Assembly (NCBI GenBank): GCA_030267565.1
Contig: BRXU01000022.1
Location: forward strand, 1,260,001-1,324,000
Direction of reading: 5' to 3'
Source of the DNA: Pleodorina starrii
Lineage: Eukaryota > Chlorophyta > Chlorophyceae > Chlamydomonadales > Volvocaceae
DNA length: 64,000 nucleotides
The notes under the pieces were generated by a model. That model ran no database searches and was not told the origin of the DNA. It saw only the letters and a program-made list of their open reading frames with translations. The translations under genes were made by a program, and so were the position numbers. Every line of letters starts with the position of its first letter. Position 1 is the stretch's first letter. Positions 1 to 11,875 of the stretch are shown here, one piece after another.

Positions 1-3000
1 GCCGGCGGCGGACCCGCGCGCCCCATTGATGTTATCCCGGGTGAGGGTCGCCAGCGTGGCTGCCAGCTGCATGTTGCCCCGCCGCCTCGCCAGTTCCGCC
101 ACCTCCTCCAGCGGATCAACATACGGCCGCGGCAGCAGCTGCTGCTGCTGATGTGGCGGATGGGGAGGGAGGTGCAGTTTGGGCGGCAGGAGGTGGGGCG
201 GCAGCTGCCGCCGCAGCGTCGCGCCTGCGTCCGTCGAGCGTTCAGGCGGCGGGGCCCTTACAGGAGCGCCGCCGCCGCCGCCTGCCGCCGCCGCGTCGCC
301 CTCACCCCACTGCACGTACCGCCTGTTGGGTTCGCCCGGGCTGCGCGGCTTCTGCGCCGCTTCGGGGCTGTAGCGCGTCGGCGGAGACGACGGCCGGCGC
401 TGCGTGCGTGTCGGCGAGCCGCAGGCGGGGCAGATGCCCTCCGCTTCCGCTTCCTCCGCCTCCACTTCAGAAGCGGAGGAGCTCAACCCGAAGCCCGGCA
501 CGATCGGCCGGCGGCCAGGGCCAGTCGACTGCAGCGGCCCGCGCGCCGGCTGGGGCTGCTGATGCGGCTGCCGCTGCACCGGCAGTAGCCCCGGCGCCAG
601 CGCGGCCCGCGCCGGCTGGCTCCGCAGCGCCTGCCGCAGCGCAGCCCGCGCAGCGGTCGCTGAGGCGTCGCTCTCGTCGCCCGCATCGCCGCTGAGGCTG
701 TCCCGTTCCACGTCCCCGTCTCCGCCCGAGGACTCAAGACCCACGAGGTGCAGCCGCAGCTGCTGCTGCTGCTGTTGCTGCTGCTGCGGTGGTGGCGGTG
801 GTGGTGCATACCCGGCTGAGGCCGGCCCCTGGCGGCGGATGAGCTCCTCAGCGCTGGGGAGAAAGGTCGCTAGCAGGGCCGCCACCGCGGAGTTGCTGCC
901 GCCGCTGCTGCCGCTGCTGCCGCCGATGGACGGCTGTGGTGCGGCACCGCGGCCGCCGGCCACCGCCGCCGCCGCAGCGGCAGTGGCCGAGAGCAGCTGC
1001 CGCGCGGCTGCGGAGGGCTGGAGACCTGCACCGACTGCGCGGGGACCACCACGGTGGTGGTCAAGTGCCGGTGCCGGTGTCGGCGCCGCCGCCGTGCGAG
1101 CAATCGACTCTTGATCGCCGTGCGGGCCCGCGGCGTCCGCCGCCTCGGCTTCGCCCACAGCCGCCGACCAGGCCGCCGCCGCGTCACGCGCCTTCGCGCT
1201 GGCCACCTCCAGTCGCCGCAGCGCCGCATCCACCGGGTGTACCGCGTCGCGCACCTGGACTGCGTCCACGGTCGCAGCAGCCGCCGCGGCGCCATCCTCC
1301 GAGGGCGGAGCTGACGACGATCCAGCGCCGCCCGCATCGGAGCGGCCCGGCAACACGCCGGCGGCGGCGGCGGCCAGCTCCTCCGCGTGTTGACTGCTTG
1401 TTGCCGGGCCGGAGGCGGCGGCGGCGCGAAGGGGCTCGCTGCCGCCGTCGCTGGAGGCGTCCGAAGCAGCAGCGGGCGCCGCCGCTGCCACCGCTGACCC
1501 CCCCACGCCGGCGCGTGGCGTGAAGATGGGCGCACCTGGGGCGCTGAGCGTTGACGCCCGCAGCAGCAGCGCATCAATTCCGTCCAGGCCCTGCAGGCCG
1601 AGGGACGACCCGGCGGCGGCTGCGGCTGCGGCGCCGCCGCTGGTGTCCGCCTTGGCTGCGCGCCACGCCGCGGCGGCGGGGCCGTAAGCACCGCCGGCGA
1701 CGGCGCCGGCGGCGGCAGCGTATCCTGGCCTGCGCGGCGAGGACATTGCGGATCGGGACCTGGCCTCCAGCTCCCCCAGCAGCGCCTCCACTTCCGCCAT
1801 GTTGGGATGGTGGTGATGGGGCGGGGCCTGGAGCGGCGGCGGCGGGTAAGGCGGCGGTGGCTGCGGCGGCAGGGTCGGAGGAGACTGGGAGGAGAGAAAG
1901 AGGCGCCCGTCGATTACCGGCTGATGGTGGTGGTGGTGGTGCTGCTGGGAGGCGGCAAATGCGGCGGGGAGCAGCGGCTGGGGAGCTCCGGCCGGATGCT
2001 GCTGCTGCTGCTGAGGAGGAGGCAGCTGCAGCTGCAGAGGCTGAGCCTGGAACAGCTGTGGCTGCGCCCCGAGTGGCTGCGTCGCTGGCTGTGCCCCGGA
2101 CAGGACCCAGGCGGCGGACTGAGCGGCGGGGGCCGCCGTGAACACGGCGCCCGGCACACCCACGCCACCGGCCACAGGGACCCACGGCGGCGACTGCAAC
2201 TGCAGGTGGAACTGCGGCTGGGACTGCGGCTGCGACTGCGGCTCCTGCGACTGGCAGGGGAAGGCGGCGGGCGCAGCGTACTGCCCGGCAATGCCAGTTG
2301 GCGGCGGCGGGGGTGGCAAGAAGGTCAAGCCCGCCGTGGCGGGGTCACAGCCGCTGCCCGGCTGGTGCGCCGCGGTGCCGCCGTGGGCGGCAGGCTGGTG
2401 CGCCGGCGCCGCCGGCAGGCCGGACACGTCCAGGGATGCGTCGCTCATACGGGCCAGCGAGGCCGGGGGCATACACGGCACCATCGCGCCTGCGCCTAGG
2501 CCTGGGCCGGTGGGCCCCGCCGGGCGCCGCGCTGCCTCGTCGGCTTCAGCCGCAACTACGTCAACGACGCGCATGCCGCCAAAGCTGGTGGTGGCGGCGG
2601 CGCCGCCGCCGCCGGGCTCGAGCGGGTACGGCGGCGAAGGGCCCTGCGCCGCCGCCGGGGTGAGCTGCGGGCCCCTTGGGGGGCTGCCCGGGCGCTGGCG
2701 CTTCTGCGGCTGCCCCAGCTCAAGGAGAGCCTGTTGCTGCAGCCGCCGCCCCACGTCCGCACCCGCCCCCAGGTACACAACCCCGGAACCACCGCTGCTG
2801 CCTCCGTCCAGCCACTCCGACCGATCGGATGGCGAAGGGATTGGACTCAGCGGCAGCGGCCCCCGGCGCGGCGCACGACCCTCCGCCTCGACCGCGCCAT
2901 GCGCCGGCGCCACCGCGCCGCCGTTCCCAGGGAACGGCGGACGCGCCGACCCGCCGCGCCACCGCGCCTCCGCCGCGCCCTGCTTACAGACACCGCCTCC

Positions 3001-6000
3001 GCCTCCGCCGCCTGCCGCGCCCAGCAGCGTCAGCTCCGCAGCGCTGCGTCGCAGCGCCAGCTCCACGCCTCCGGCTGCTCTGCTTCCTCCGGCGCCCGCC
3101 TCCGGCTCGCCCTCCGCCTCCGCGACTGCCTCCGTCAGGTCTGCCGTGGTGCGCCGCGACCAGTCCTGCAGCGAGCCCGGACTGGCCAGGCTGGCGGTGT
3201 CCTCCGAGGAGGGGGAGGAGCCGGCGGCGGAGTCAGCGGAGCCGCTGCTGGCCCGGGGACTGGCGGCGTGGGCGCTGACGGCGCGAGAGGACGGCGAGCG
3301 CCGGCGAGAGCGGGAGCTCGAGCGCCGGCGCGGGTGGGGCTGCAGGACGACCTGGAGGGTGTGTGCCGGCGGCGGCGGAGCTGCCGCCGCCGCGGTGGCG
3401 GCGGCCCACTCGGCTGGCTCCACCGCGCTGATGGCGCCGCTGCTGCCTCGGCCGCCGAGGTTGCTGCTGGTGCTGCTGCTGCCGCCACCGCTGTGCTGGC
3501 GGATCTGGGCCAGGAGTCCGGGCTCGGGGGCGCAGCTGGCGGTTTGGACCAGGGGAGAGGAGGACCGCGCCAGGCCCGGCGGAGGCAGGGGCGGCGCCGG
3601 TGGCGGTGGCGGATGCGCGGCGGAGAGCTGCGCGATGCCGCCGGCAGGGTCCGGCTGGGCCTGTGCGGCCGCCGCCGCAGCGGCCGGGTCGGCGGCGGGC
3701 TCGGGGGCGAGGGCGTCGAGGAAGCCGCTGCTGGCGCGGCCGACGGTTGTGACGCCGCCCTCCCGCATCTGGAACAGCGGGCCGGGCTCGGGCCGCGCGC
3801 TGGGCTCCAGGACCCGCGAGGAGCTGGAAGAGCCAGGGCTGTGCTGCAGCATCGGCTGCTGGGGCTCCTGCTCTTGCTGGGGCTGCTGCTGCTGGGGTTC
3901 TTGCTGCTGGGGTTCCTGCTGGGGTTGCTGCTGCTGCTGTTGGGAACCCAGCTGGGTTGGCTGTTGGTAGCTTGGGGCAACAGCCGGCGCGGATGTGGCC
4001 GTCCCCTGCGAGGAAGCCATCGCAGCCGCAGCCACATCGGCATCGGTCGGCTGCGGTGCAGACTCGGGTGCCGTGGGGCTCTGCGGGCCGTGCACAGATG
4101 CGGCGGCGGCGGGGGCGGCGCCGCCGTTGCTGGACGGGGTCGAGTCGGGGGCCTCCAGGCTGCTGAGGGAGCGGTTGCTGGCTCGGCCCACGGTGGTGGT
4201 GCCGCCCTGCCGGATCTGGTACAGCGGGCCCGGCTCGGGGGGCACGCTGGCGCTGAACATCCGGTAGCTGGGCCCCCGAGGAGGTGGCATGGACGTAGGC
4301 GACGACGACGACGAGGATGACTGCTGCTGCTGCTGCAGTTGCGGCTGCAGGTGTTGCGGGGCCTCCGGGGGGGCGAGCACCGCCGCCGGAGCAGCTGCCG
4401 GAAGCTGCTGCGGCACCGCCGCGCCGACCGCACCGGCACCCTCGCCCGGCACGGACGCTGCCGGCGCTGGTGCAGGAACCGTGGTGGCTGACGATGCCGC
4501 TGCTGCCAACGCCGGCAGGGGCTGGGTGGTGGCTGCGGCGGCGCCGGTGGGCGAGTCCTGCGCTTCGTTGGGGAAGGGCGCGCCGCTGGCGCGGCCCACG
4601 GCCGCTGCCGCGCCGCCGCCGGTGGTCTGTCGCACCTGCGACTGGGGCCCCGGCTCCGGGCGGCAGCTGGCACTCACCGCACGTGCCGAGGCGGCCGTGC
4701 TGGTGGACGGCGGCGCCGCCCCTTCCCGCCCTCCCTCGCCCAGCTCCCGCCGCACCGCGACCTCCAACCGCTCCAGCCGCTCCCGCAGCGCCTCGCCGCT
4801 CTCCCTGCCGACCTCCGCCGCCACCATCATGCTGGGCGGCATCGGCAGCAGGATGGGCCCGGCGCCTCCGCCGGACAACCCCGCCAGGCCGCCCGTCTGC
4901 ATCATCCGGTTGTACCACTGCTGCCAGGCCATGTTCTGAGTCGCCAGCGCACCCGCCTGGCCGCGCAGCTCCTCCACCTCCCCTAACGAGTAGGCGTGGG
5001 AGGTCCGCACAGAGGCGGCCGGGGAGGACAGCCCGGACTCGGTGTCCGCCCGGCCGGCGACGGAGCCAGCGCGCGGCGGCAGCGGTGGCAGTGTAGCCGC
5101 GGCGTATGGAGGGCCAACTGTAGCGGCGGCGTGATGGTGCCGCTCCGCTTCCAGCTCCGCGGCGGCGGCCGCAGCGGCGGCGGCGGCGCGGCCCGCCGGT
5201 TGGACCAGGGTGCGCCAGGCGTAGAACACCCTGCGGGCCCGGAGGACAGGAGGGCGGGGCGCCGGCAGCCCGGCAGCGCTTGGCGGGGTAACGCACACGG
5301 TACGCGTTTGGCACTGCCAGGCCAGGGGCCCACCGCACGTCCCCAGTCACGTGCGGCGCTTCTTTGTGCCGGTGTGGACGCTCCCTGGATTCCTTAGCGG
5401 CAGCCTACTTGGACGGTGCCGTGCGAAGGGACCCGTGCGCGCGCACGCATCGACGTACAGCGCCACGCGCGGGAACCCTGAACGGCGCCATGTCCTCTCC
5501 GCGCAACAAACGGAGCGCGCCAACAGCACCACCTCGTCTGTGTGCCTGCCACCCGCGCCACCCCAGGTCCATTGCAGTGCACCGCCACGCCCGCGCGCAC
5601 GCACCCCTCTGCACGCACGGCCGCACACACCCGCAACGCCGCACACACGCACACAGGCTGCACACACGCCGTACACGCAGCAACGCGCCCGGGCGCACCT
5701 GCACAGCACGGGCCACTCCTCGCGTCGCTGGCGCTCCGCCGACGCGAACGCCGACCAGGCCTGCATCACCCCGGCCAGCAGCCGCCTCTCCGCGCGGGTC
5801 CGCAGCAGCCGCGTGCATGTGGTCAGGTGCTGCAGCGACATCACCGTCGCGTGCTGCCAGCCGGACAGCACTGCGGGGCGGGGCGGGGCGGTGCCGGGCG
5901 GCAGGGGTCGAAGCCAGGCGCCGCCAGGGTGGGTCGGGTCAGCAGGCGAGAGGGTCGGGAGGGCAGGCAGGGAGGGACAACTGCGACGCTGGTGGGCCTC

Positions 6001-9000
6001 GGGGCTGCGCTGTCGACGCTGGTGGGGCCTCCGGAGGGCAGATACGGATCCAGATCCAGGGGCCCACAAGGCCCTCCCGCCCACAACTGGTTTCTAGTTT
6101 ACGTCGCCGCAGGCTGCTTTCCCCCACTGGACGGCAAGAGAGCACATCTGCCTTCGCTGCCGTTGCGCCTGTGCGCTCGGGGCGGCATGCACGGCCGCGG
6201 CCCCTTGCCCGCGCCAGTGGGGACCTTACCCTGCCGCTTGACGCGCGTCCACACCGCCGCGTATCGCTTCTCCGCAGCCTCCCGCGCCTCCGCCGCTTCC
6301 GCCAGCCCCAGCCGCCACGACCTCACCGCCCGGTCCAGCAGCGACAGCCGCGCGTCCCGCTTGTCCCGCTGCTTGCCCGCCAGCCTGCTCCGCAGTTCCA
6401 CCACCTCCACCCGCCAAGCCATCAGCACGGCGCGCCTCATGCGCTCCGTGCGCCGCGCCAGCAGTATCACGCACGTTCTGCGCAGCCGCGCCGACCGACG
6501 CGCCAGCTGCCACCAGGCGGCCAGGCAGGCCGCCACCAGGCTGCGCACCAGCCGGCGCGCCATCGCCATCACCGCGCCGCGCCTGGCCCTGCCCTCCGCC
6601 GCCGCCGCGGTCCAGCCCTGATAGCACCAGCTCAGCAGGAGCTGCCTGCGCCGCACCCCCAGCCGCGCCGAGGCGGCGCGCAGGCGCGCGCGGCGCGCCG
6701 CCGCCAGCCGCCAGGCACGAAAGGCGGTGCACGCGTGCCGCCGTGGCAGAGCGGCAAGCCGCGCCAGCGCCGGCAGGCGCGCGCGAAGGAGCTCGGCCAT
6801 CGCGGCCGTGGCGGCGGCGCCGCCGCGGCCGCCCGCAGTGCTAGCGCCGCCAAAGGGCACCATCAATAGGCGCAGGACGGACTCCTGCGCGCCGTCCCCG
6901 CTGCCACCGCCCGGTGGAGCTGCGCCGGCTGGCGCGTGCAGCTGCGGCAGCAGCACCTGCGGGAACGCCCCAGGCGCTGCGCGCCGCGAGCCTCCGCCGC
7001 CCCAGCTCGCCGCCTGCATGGCATCCAGTAGCTGTACCTGCAGCGCCGCCACGTGGCTGGCCACAAACCAGGCGCGCAGCACGCCGCGAGCAATGCAGCG
7101 CCGCCACCTGGTGCCCAGCAGGCGGCTGAAGCCCGCGAGGCTTGCGCTGCGTGACGCCCAGTGCCGCCACCCGCGCAGCGCCCGGCGCGCCGTCGCCGCC
7201 GCGCGCTGCCGGCAGCAGGCCCGCTCGGCGCGCGCCCGCGCGCCACGCGCCGCCAGCGCGCGCAGCGCGCCCCGCAGCAGCTGCCGCTCGTAGGCCTGGC
7301 GGCAGCGGGAGAGCTCGGCGATGCCGGACCGCACGGCGGCGCAGCGGCGCCGCCAGCCCTCAAGCGTACGCAGCGCCAGAGCGCGGCTGTGGGTGAGCAT
7401 CGCCGCACCCCACTGCTCCCGTCGCAGCTCCACTACACCTCGCCAGGCGCAGAAGAGGCAGGCCAGCCGGCGGCGTCGCAGCCGGCGGCTGGCCAGCGCG
7501 GCGGCGGCGCGCAGGCCCCGATCATACAAGGCCGCCCGGGCCCACGCCCGCACGACCTTCCGGAGCCGCGCCGCGCAGTGCTCCGCCACGAGCCGCCGCC
7601 GCGCAGCCGCCCAGGCCTGCGTGCAGCCGTGCCAGCTGGCGAGCGCCGCCGCGACGGCAGCGCGGCGCCGCATGCGCGCCACCGCTGCCGCGGTGGACTG
7701 CAGCTGCAGGTTCCTCGCGGCCAGGCGGCCCCACGCCGCCAGCACGCGGCGCGCCAGCGCCGCGCGCCGGCTTGCGCCCACGCAGCGCTCCAGCGCGCCC
7801 GCCAGCCGCGCAGCCGCCGCCGCAGCGCCCCCGCCTACGCAATCACCGACGTGACGCCCATCCCCGAAGCCGGCCGCGGCGCGCCAGGCGGCAAAGGCGG
7901 CCGGCAGGCGCCTCTGCTCGCGGCGCTCGGCCATGTGCTCTGCGGCGACGCGAAGCGTCGCCGCGACGCGGCCCGCCACCAGCCAGCGCCGCAGCACCCG
8001 GCCCGCCAGCTGTTGTTTCCTGATCAAGATAAGCAGCTCCACGCGGCGGTGCCGCGCCGCCGTTAGTTCGACGAGGGCGCGCCAGGCGCACCAGACTGCG
8101 CCGATGCGGCGCCGCGCCGCAGCCTCCGCGAGGATAGCGCCGCGGGCGGACAGCTGCCGCCGCTGCTCGCAGAGCGCCATCCAGGCTTGGAGAACGGCGC
8201 TACGCGCCGCCATCACGGCGGCGGCGAACGAAGCATCGGCGATGCTGCGCGCCGCCGCCAGGTGGCGGGAAAGGGAGTGCCAGTGCGCCAGCGCGGCTGC
8301 AAGCAAGGTCCGCTGGCGCCGGAGCCCAAAGGCGGAGAGAGCGTGCCTGGGGCCGGCGAGGGCGCGTGGGACGTGACGATTTCCAATCCAGGCAGTCTGG
8401 CCACAGCGATTCAGGCCGATCACGATGGTGCATGGAGTGCGGCAAAGCGTACATGAGGGACAGCACGACGGGTGAATGACAGGGCTACAAGTTGACGAGG
8501 CGTATCACCGGCGCGGCATGGTCGCCTGAAGAAAATTGCGAGACGTGCTGGCGCGGAGCTGAAGCCGCACGCGAGGGTCCACGGGGGTTGCTGGTCAGGT
8601 TGGGACATGCGTTCGCTGCACCGCGCGCGATACAGCGTGAAGGCACCATGGGATCAGGTTGTCTACTCGGGGTCGCACCTCTGTGCAGCGGCCGTCTCCC
8701 GCCAGCCCTGCACGATCCGCAGCGCCCGCCGCCTCGCCATCTGTGCGCCCGCGGCCTCGCCGCGCAGCCGCAACACCCGGCGCTCCTGGGCGCACCTGGC
8801 GACGGGAGGGGGCCAGAGGAGGGGATTACGAGTGCGAGTGCGTCGTTGGGATTGGCTGCAGCAACCGCCCCCCTGGATAACCATGTAGTCCAGAACCCGA
8901 GGAGGGGAGGGATAAAGCAGGCGGCGGGGAGGGGAGTGCGGGCAACGGTGGCCCTGAGGAGGGGCACGGATGATGACGACGACGAAGCCAGAAAGGGAAT

Positions 9001-11408
9001 GTCCGTCGTGGGCCGCGCGAAACGGGGGCTAGCACCGTAACTAAGTCGCACCTGCTCCAGGCCGCCAGCACTGCCGTGCTGCACCGCCGCCGGCGCCGCT
9101 GCTGGCACAGCTCTTGCACGCGTCCCAGTAGGGCGCTGCGTCTTGCGCGGGCGTGCCACCGCTGCAGCGCCCCCGCCAGCCGCCGGGTGTGGTGCCGCGC
9201 CCAGCACTGGCAGGCGAGCATGCTGCGGAAGAGGGGCAGCGCGTCCGCATGAGGAAATCAGCGCATCGGGTTTCGGCCCATCTGTCGGCTGGCGGCCAAG
9301 CTCAAGGAGGCTGAGAAGAGCAGCTCAGCAGTTTGCCACGCGTCACATGGTACGCACTGGACCAGGGGTTCGCCGGCTGCTGGTGGATGGGCCAATCCTG
9401 CCACCGAAGCACACCCCACGTAGCGTAACGCAAGTGCCCTCTGCACGCTATAACCCTTTCCCGTCGTCCCCTGAGCCTCACCGGCAACCCAGTCGCAGTC
9501 CACATCCAGTCCAAACCACGCAATCCCAACGCAACACGTCGCACTTCACAAGATCCCGCCGGCCGGCCGCGCCGGCCCTCCGTGATATCGACATGTAACC
9601 CCCCGACCCCTCCAGCCGCGCCTGTAAGCTTCTGCCAATGCCCGACTTTAATTACCCTACCCTCTACCCCTCCCAAATTCCGGATATGGTGCGGCGCTGC
9701 ACCAGACGCGACCCACATCATGTGCCGCGCGTGGCGCTCCCCGGCCGCCTGCTGCTGCATCGCCGCCCAGGCTGCCGACTGCAGCCGCCGCTCGCTGTGC
9801 GCCGCGGCCTCCTCCCTCCTGCGCCTCGTTCTGCGCGCCTGGGCCCTCCACAGCCGGAATGCCAGGTAGAGCGGCCACTTGGTGACCTTGAGCACGTAGC
9901 CCCGCACCACGTGGTGGGACAGCTCCAGGGCGTCGTCCTGCAGGGAGGAGCTCACCGAGGCAGCGTGCTCCAGGGGGGGAGCCGAAGAGGCGGCACCTGC
10001 AGCGGCAGGAGAGGGTCAGGAGAGGGTAGAGTGTGACAATTTAGAAGAGGGAGAGAGGGAGGGAGAGGGAGCGTGGGGGGCCGGGAAGGCAGCGGCGGTG
10101 GCGACGGGGGCGACGGCAGCGGCCCGGAGAGGAAGTGTTGGGGGGCCCGGGGTTTGATGGAGCAGCGCACGGCAAGGTGCTGGTGGCGTTGTGCGCTTGT
10201 GCGATGGTGGATGGCGTTGACGCCCCGGAGCCCGACTGTGAAGCAGCAACGCTGGTTCAATCCAGGAATCCAGGCCGCACCACAGCGTACCTGGGAGCTG
10301 TTGGTCGGTCGCGTGGCCGGTGACGGTGTCCAGCTGCTGAGGTGGCGGCTGAGGCGGCTGCAGAGGCGGCGGCAAGGCCGGCAGGTGGCGCGGCGGCGGC
10401 GGAGGGGGCAGCGTGCAGCCCACCCTCCAGGCGCGCACACTGATCGTGATGGTGGGCACCCTGCAGGGAAAGGTACAAGGTTTGATACCGGGTGGCCAAC
10501 GGCTGGCTCGGTGAGGCGGTGCGCATGCTGGAAACCCCCTCGTGACGCAGAGACGGGACCAGCAGGCAGGCAGGCAGGCGGACAGGCCACACGAACGGGA
10601 GGGCCCCGGCCCACGACACACGCTACACGCTCGAAGGGTTTGAGCACCAGACGACTTACTGCCTGGAAGTAAGGCATATGGCGGGGCTCTGCTGCTGCAG
10701 CATGCCTTGGTACACAGCCTCTGCCTGCGGCCCAGGGAGGTACCAGGCAGAGGGGGGAGGCCAAGGGTGTCGGTCGGCAAAATGTTGGCATGGGCCGTGT
10801 CTGGAAAGCCTTCGCATGCGGCCGCAACGCAGCCCGATTGTCCACCCAGCCGGCAGGGCTAGGATCGAGAGGATATGTTGCATTAAATTTGGGTACGGTT
10901 GGGATAGCTGATTTGAGGTACGGGATTGCTGGTGGGAGGCAGGGATTGGCCGGCACGAGGGATAGGGCTTCTCACCTTCCACTGCTCCCACACGCCCAGC
11001 CGTGGCGAGAAGAACACCAGGTTGGGTGTTTTTTTACGGGCTTGGAGAAATAGCCCCTCCAGCATGGGAGATCGCAATCCCAGCCATTCGCCCTGCTCCA
11101 CGACCTCCAGGCAGGCTGCCGGCTCAACGGCCCCATGTGGTGGGATAGAGCTCAAGTACAACAAAGCAGGTCCCCCATCATCCTGGTCGGCTGGGCGCAC
11201 CTACGCGTCATCGCATAGCGCGGAAAGCTTGGTGTCGGGCGCACTTGCAGAACGGCATGGCGCGTTGGGATGACGGGCGCACCCGAGCCTGCTCCATGCC
11301 ACAACTTACCGCGTAAGCTGTTGAGCTCTGTACAGCCTCAAGAATAATCAGCTCTCCATGGGTAAGCCGCGGAACGCAGCGCAGAACTTCCGCTGCGTTC
11401 GGGGGCAT
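1..11408 (-). CDS. Sfi1-type centrin-binding repeat protein (partial, runs off left edge)
   Basis: Ten-exon model on minus: 11408-11310, about 11182-10976, 10724-10660, 10460-10291, 9996-9717, 9222-9052, 8795-8679, 8346-6230, 5870-5699, 5230-1. Phases agree at every junction; the acceptor of exon 2 is the weakest (11200 is also in phase). At least 2876 aa. Residues about 215-1145 hold roughly 25 short helical repeats built on a hydrophobic-x-x-Trp core (for example VLQAWMALCEQ, VLRRWLVAG, VFYAWRTLV), the hallmark of Sfi1 centrin-binding repeats. Exons 2-4 encode a beta-rich piece (LFLQARKKTPNLVFFS) vaguely like a beta-trefoil repeat, then a Pro tract. The last exon is 1743 codons with no stop: a low-complexity tail containing a four-copy PEPG motif, poly-Gln and a lone CPACG. 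Known for the family: Sfi1 repeats bind centrin in centrosome, basal-body or contractile-fibre linkers. Inferred: a basal-body or nucleus-basal-body connector scaffold. The C-terminus is outside the window. Confidence 0.85.
3495..4665 (-). repeat. Four-copy PEPG coding repeat in the Sfi1-protein tail
   Basis: Read on minus in the frame of the last exon, four spaced copies of a motif occur near 4659, 4230, 3800 and 3525. Their cores are PEPGPQSQVRQ, PEPGPLYQIRQ, PEPGPLFQMRE and PEPGLLAQIRQ. Three of them continue, after a few residues, into VGRAS (TTVGRAS in two copies). Spacing is irregular (90-145 residues), so these look like short linear motifs in a disordered tail, not a folded tandem array. 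Their conservation inside otherwise drifting sequence supports this frame as the coding one. Confidence 0.75.
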
Positions 11409-11583
11409 TGGTTGAGGTTGACTCCACCGTTTCGACAGGCTGAGCCTTCATTTTCGCTCTAGCATTTTGCTCGGTCGCAAACATGTAAGCATGCGGCTGA
11501 ATTGGGTTGGTCTGGCTTCAAAGGGAACGGGCTGTCATTCGCTACAAATGGATCAATCGCCATTTCATAATGATGTTATTGGC
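11409..11583. promoter_or_regulatory. Left remnant of a divergent promoter; upstream ORFs of the Sfi1 gene
   Basis: This gene-free strip lies between the Sfi1-gene start (minus) and the left transposon end. On minus, an upstream ATG at 11451 opens a 37-codon ORF that overlaps the main start out of frame and stops at 11338. Another ATG at 11463 opens a five-codon ORF. If transcription starts above these, they would reduce initiation at 11408. Together with 22148-22224 it reconstructs an original intergenic space of about 250 bp between two divergent genes. No TATA box was recognised. Confidence 0.5.
11577..11583. repeat. Target-site duplication, left copy (TATTGGC)
   Basis: TATTGGC directly abuts the left TIR and is repeated exactly at 22141-22147 directly outside the right TIR. 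The bases beyond differ (T before the left copy, A after the right copy), so the duplication is 7 bp as read. Zisupton-type elements are usually described with 8-bp duplications. Confidence 0.88.
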
Positions 11584-11705
11584 CAGCTAGGTCACCCGGT
11601 AAGAAGTGCCGATATAAACGGTATGATGATTTTGGCAGGATACAGATTTTAACGGCATACGACCACACTTTGACCAGAATTACGGCGAACACGGAAGCAC
11701 ATTTT
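11584..11705 (+). repeat. Left terminal inverted repeat of the KDZ element
   Basis: It begins CAGCTAGGTCACCCGGTAAG. The reverse complement of 22019-22140 matches over all 122 bases with two substitutions about 20 bases from the tip. The repeat contains no ORF; long TIRs usually hold the transposase binding sites. Confidence 0.93.
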
Positions 11706-11875
11706 ATACAACAGTAATCAGCATTCGGTATTCTATTTACACCAATTACACAGGGATACATGTATTGTCGTAAATAAGTTGCAAACTTCTGAATATAGAA
11801 GGTCACGTTTCGGACCACTATTCGTGTCCTCTAACGACACACAGACCGCTATGCTTGTCCAATTTACTCTTTAAT

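Noticed and set aside
2138..4320. Long plus-strand open frames (500-600 codons) opposite the Sfi1 gene tail
   Set aside because: They are a GC-rich antisense shadow. The minus frame continues in phase from nine upstream exons, carries the PEPG motif copies and stays open for 5230 bp; the plus frames are Cys/Trp/Arg-rich filler.
3233..5350. 705-codon minus-strand frame
   Set aside because: It is out of phase with the spliced Sfi1 reading frame and dominated by Arg/Ala/Gly runs; the exon starting at 5230 uses a different frame.
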